Assembly (NCBI RefSeq): GCF_020882245.1
Contig: NC_083597.1
Span: 45,300,152-45,364,151, forward strand
DNA length: 64,000 nucleotides
Reading direction: 5' to 3'
DNA from: Rhopalosiphum padi
Lineage: Eukaryota; Arthropoda; Insecta; Hemiptera; Aphididae
Made by a program: the position numbers and the translations under genes. Positions 62,901 through 64,000 of the stretch are shown one piece after another; position 1 is the first letter of the stretch, and each line of letters begins with the position of its first letter. The notes beneath the pieces were generated by a model. That model searched no databases, was not told where the DNA came from, and worked only from the letters and a program-made list of their open reading frames with translations.

Positions 62901-63773
62901 ATGCAAACTCTAAACCCAGGTATATTTAGCTATAAATATAGGTAATTAATTAATAACAACTGCTTCATACTACGTTTGAGAAGTTCTGTGGTTTTTATAT
63001 TATATTAGTTTATATAAAAAAACTTTGTTTAGCGATTTGTGTTTTTGTACGTTTTATTGAATGCAATTGTATGTAATGCACGAAAGTAGAGAATTGTGTT
63101 AGTTAAATATCGACTATTTTAAATATTTTTAATTTGAAAATACAAAATGATCAATAATAAAATAAAATATAGTGCATTCTGAACTTTTGTTATTATCATT
63201 CATGAAAATATATAAATTATTACCGGTTTATGACAAAATATTTCTCTAAAATATAAAGTTTTAGATTCATTTTTTGCACGAAAATGTATAGCTATAAAGC
63301 TAAATTATTTTCTCATCACTGATGGCTACTAACTATAAGTACACATTTGAATATAAAATTGATAGAGACTTCAAAAAATTTAAATTTAATTTCCACCAGA
63401 TTTTTTATGTGAAATTATTTAAATAACCTTAATATACCTACAGGTTACCATCAACAATTTAAATAGGCATGCCAATACTGAAAATTGTCAAAAATGAAAA
63501 AATACAGTTTCTAGTAGAAGAAGTATGAAATACCATATTGATTATGAGTTAAACCAAAAACAATTTTATATTTAATAAACTTCTTACCAGATCGTTGCCG
63601 ATCCGTTCGTAATAGTACTTAGCGTAATCGTCCATCCACACTTCGGCTAGACGGATGGAGTTCTTCTTCAAAACGTTGACGCCTGTTCGCCATTTGTAAG
63701 GTGATCTTTTTCTAAATATATGACCGACGTGCGAACACGGCACTATCTCCAATGTACCACCACACATCCACGT
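56782..63773 (-). CDS. Pgant9: Polypeptide N-acetylgalactosaminyltransferase, 3' part (Pgant9-like)
   Basis: Golgi type-II membrane glycosyltransferase (GT27 family) that transfers GalNAc from UDP-GalNAc to Ser/Thr to start mucin-type O-glycans. The visible minus-strand exons encode the end of the catalytic domain (WMCGGTLEIVPCSHVGHIFR ... RLAEVWMDDY, the WGGE/Gal-GalNAcT region downstream part), a linker (CKSFKWYLENIYPE) and a ricin-B lectin domain with alpha, beta and gamma repeats ending in QMWQF and a TAA stop. Exons: 63773-63588, 62310-62182, then either 61127-61017 or 60571-60476, then 57999-57871 and 56946-56782. All junctions are phase 0. The transmembrane and N-terminal catalytic exons must lie beyond 64000. 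Family membership is certain; the Pgant9 assignment rests on remembered insect sequences and on the alternative lectin exon. Confidence 0.85.
57871..57999 (-). CDS. Pgant9: Pgant9 exon: lectin beta subdomain
   Basis: Acceptor tatctttag, donor AAA|gtgagt. Starts YWMLSKIGEIRR, completing the GNQYW of the alpha subdomain, then ESCLDYAGNDVILYPCHGSK and GNQYWNYDHK: beta repeat with CLD and QYW. Confidence 0.92.
60476..60571 (-). CDS. Pgant9: Pgant9 alternative lectin-alpha exon B
   Basis: Acceptor cattttag|ATA, donor CAG|gtaaaa, 32 codons. Encodes IKNVVSNMCVDSKGDANKP, then VNLWQCHQQGGNQ. Same frame, same start and end motifs as exon A, but five residues shorter in the loop, with net charge about +1. 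Confidence 0.9.
61017..61127 (-). CDS. Pgant9: Pgant9 alternative lectin-alpha exon A
   Basis: Acceptor gggaatcag|GTG, donor CAG|gtggga, 37 codons. Encodes VRNLGYGNKTCLDSPARK... to CHKMGGNQ. It carries the CLD sugar-contact Asp and has net charge about +4 (six Lys/Arg, two Asp). Confidence 0.9.
62182..62310 (-). CDS. Pgant9: Pgant9 exon: linker to lectin domain
   Basis: Acceptor tttgacacag, donor GAG|gtaaaa, 43 codons. Encodes GDYGDITSRKELRRKLKCKS, then FKWYLENIYPELFIPGDAVASGE. It ends just before the lectin alpha subdomain and can join in phase 0 to either alternative exon. Confidence 0.92.
63588..63773 (-). CDS. Pgant9: Pgant9 exon: end of catalytic domain
   Basis: Acceptor tgacgcag|ACG, donor CTG|gtaaga. 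Encodes TWMCGGTLEIVPCSHVGH with the CSHVGH motif conserved in GalNAc-transferases, then SPYKWRTGVNVLKKN and EVWMDDYAKYYYERIGNDL. Confidence 0.92.
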
Positions 63774-64000
63774 CTGCGTCACACAAAAATAACAGATAAT
63801 TACAGAATAATGCGTACCATAATTTATTAATGTTATATTATATTGTTGTGTATGTAAATAAATAGTATGGCGAATTATAATTAATTACGAATTGTACGAG
63901 TCGCCCACATGGAAAAATAACGTTTCCAAAACATTGATAAAATATAAAAAAGGAATATAATTGTTTTTTATTTTATTCATCTAAACGTCTTAAAACATTG

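Noticed and set aside
1..64000. CRISPR arrays, bacterial operons, tRNA genes, conserved miRNA hairpins
   Set aside because: No regular repeat-spacer array, no tRNA-like GGTTCGA arm with cloverleaf, and no familiar miRNA seed in a hairpin was seen; the gene structure is eukaryotic.

Overview
The window looks like nuclear DNA of a hemipteran insect, most likely an aphid. It is very AT-rich, full of TA-rich simple repeats and recurrent taggtac/gtacctatt words, and its genes are split into short exons with GT..AG introns. Its protein-coding genes are typical of animals. I cannot name the species.

Layout. Positions 1-19831 hold no gene I can support, only AT-rich DNA, microsatellites and a few CpG-rich patches (notably 10380-11090 and 14930-15510). 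Positions 19832-28517 (+) carry six exons of a DRAK/STK17-family serine/threonine kinase. The exon with the start codon and the first part of the glycine loop was not found. Its introns carry three inverted-repeat mobile elements: a near-palindromic foldback (22147-23078), a MITE with a perfect 8-bp target duplication (24318-24964), and a third with ATGTCGC-type ends (26377-27004). A single 5S rRNA-like sequence lies at 29862-29980, followed by hAT transposon debris (30283-31330). Positions 37059-33752 (-) hold a complete seven-exon coding sequence (393 aa) for a three-dsRBD protein, Loquacious/TARBP2, the Dicer partner. Drak and loqs are convergent. From 38 to 56.7 kb the DNA is mostly noncoding. 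It holds a 427-bp imperfect hairpin (44889-45315), two orphan exon-like ORFs (46928-47158 and 48337-48411), and a decayed partial copy of the loqs locus in which sequence from beyond its 3' end and its promoter/5' UTR lie side by side (about 49240-49710). Positions 63773-56782 (-) hold the 3' half of a polypeptide GalNAc-transferase (Pgant9-like): the end of the catalytic domain plus the ricin-type lectin domain, with two alternative exons for the lectin alpha subdomain.

The three genes do not form a pathway. The best leads are the alternative lectin exons of the GalNAc-transferase, the loqs-derived relic, the two long hairpin loci, and a DFG-to-DFE change in the kinase. I saw no CRISPR array, operon or tRNA. 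Exon boundaries were set by eye from reading frame, splice consensus, phase continuity and family similarity; no database search was run.
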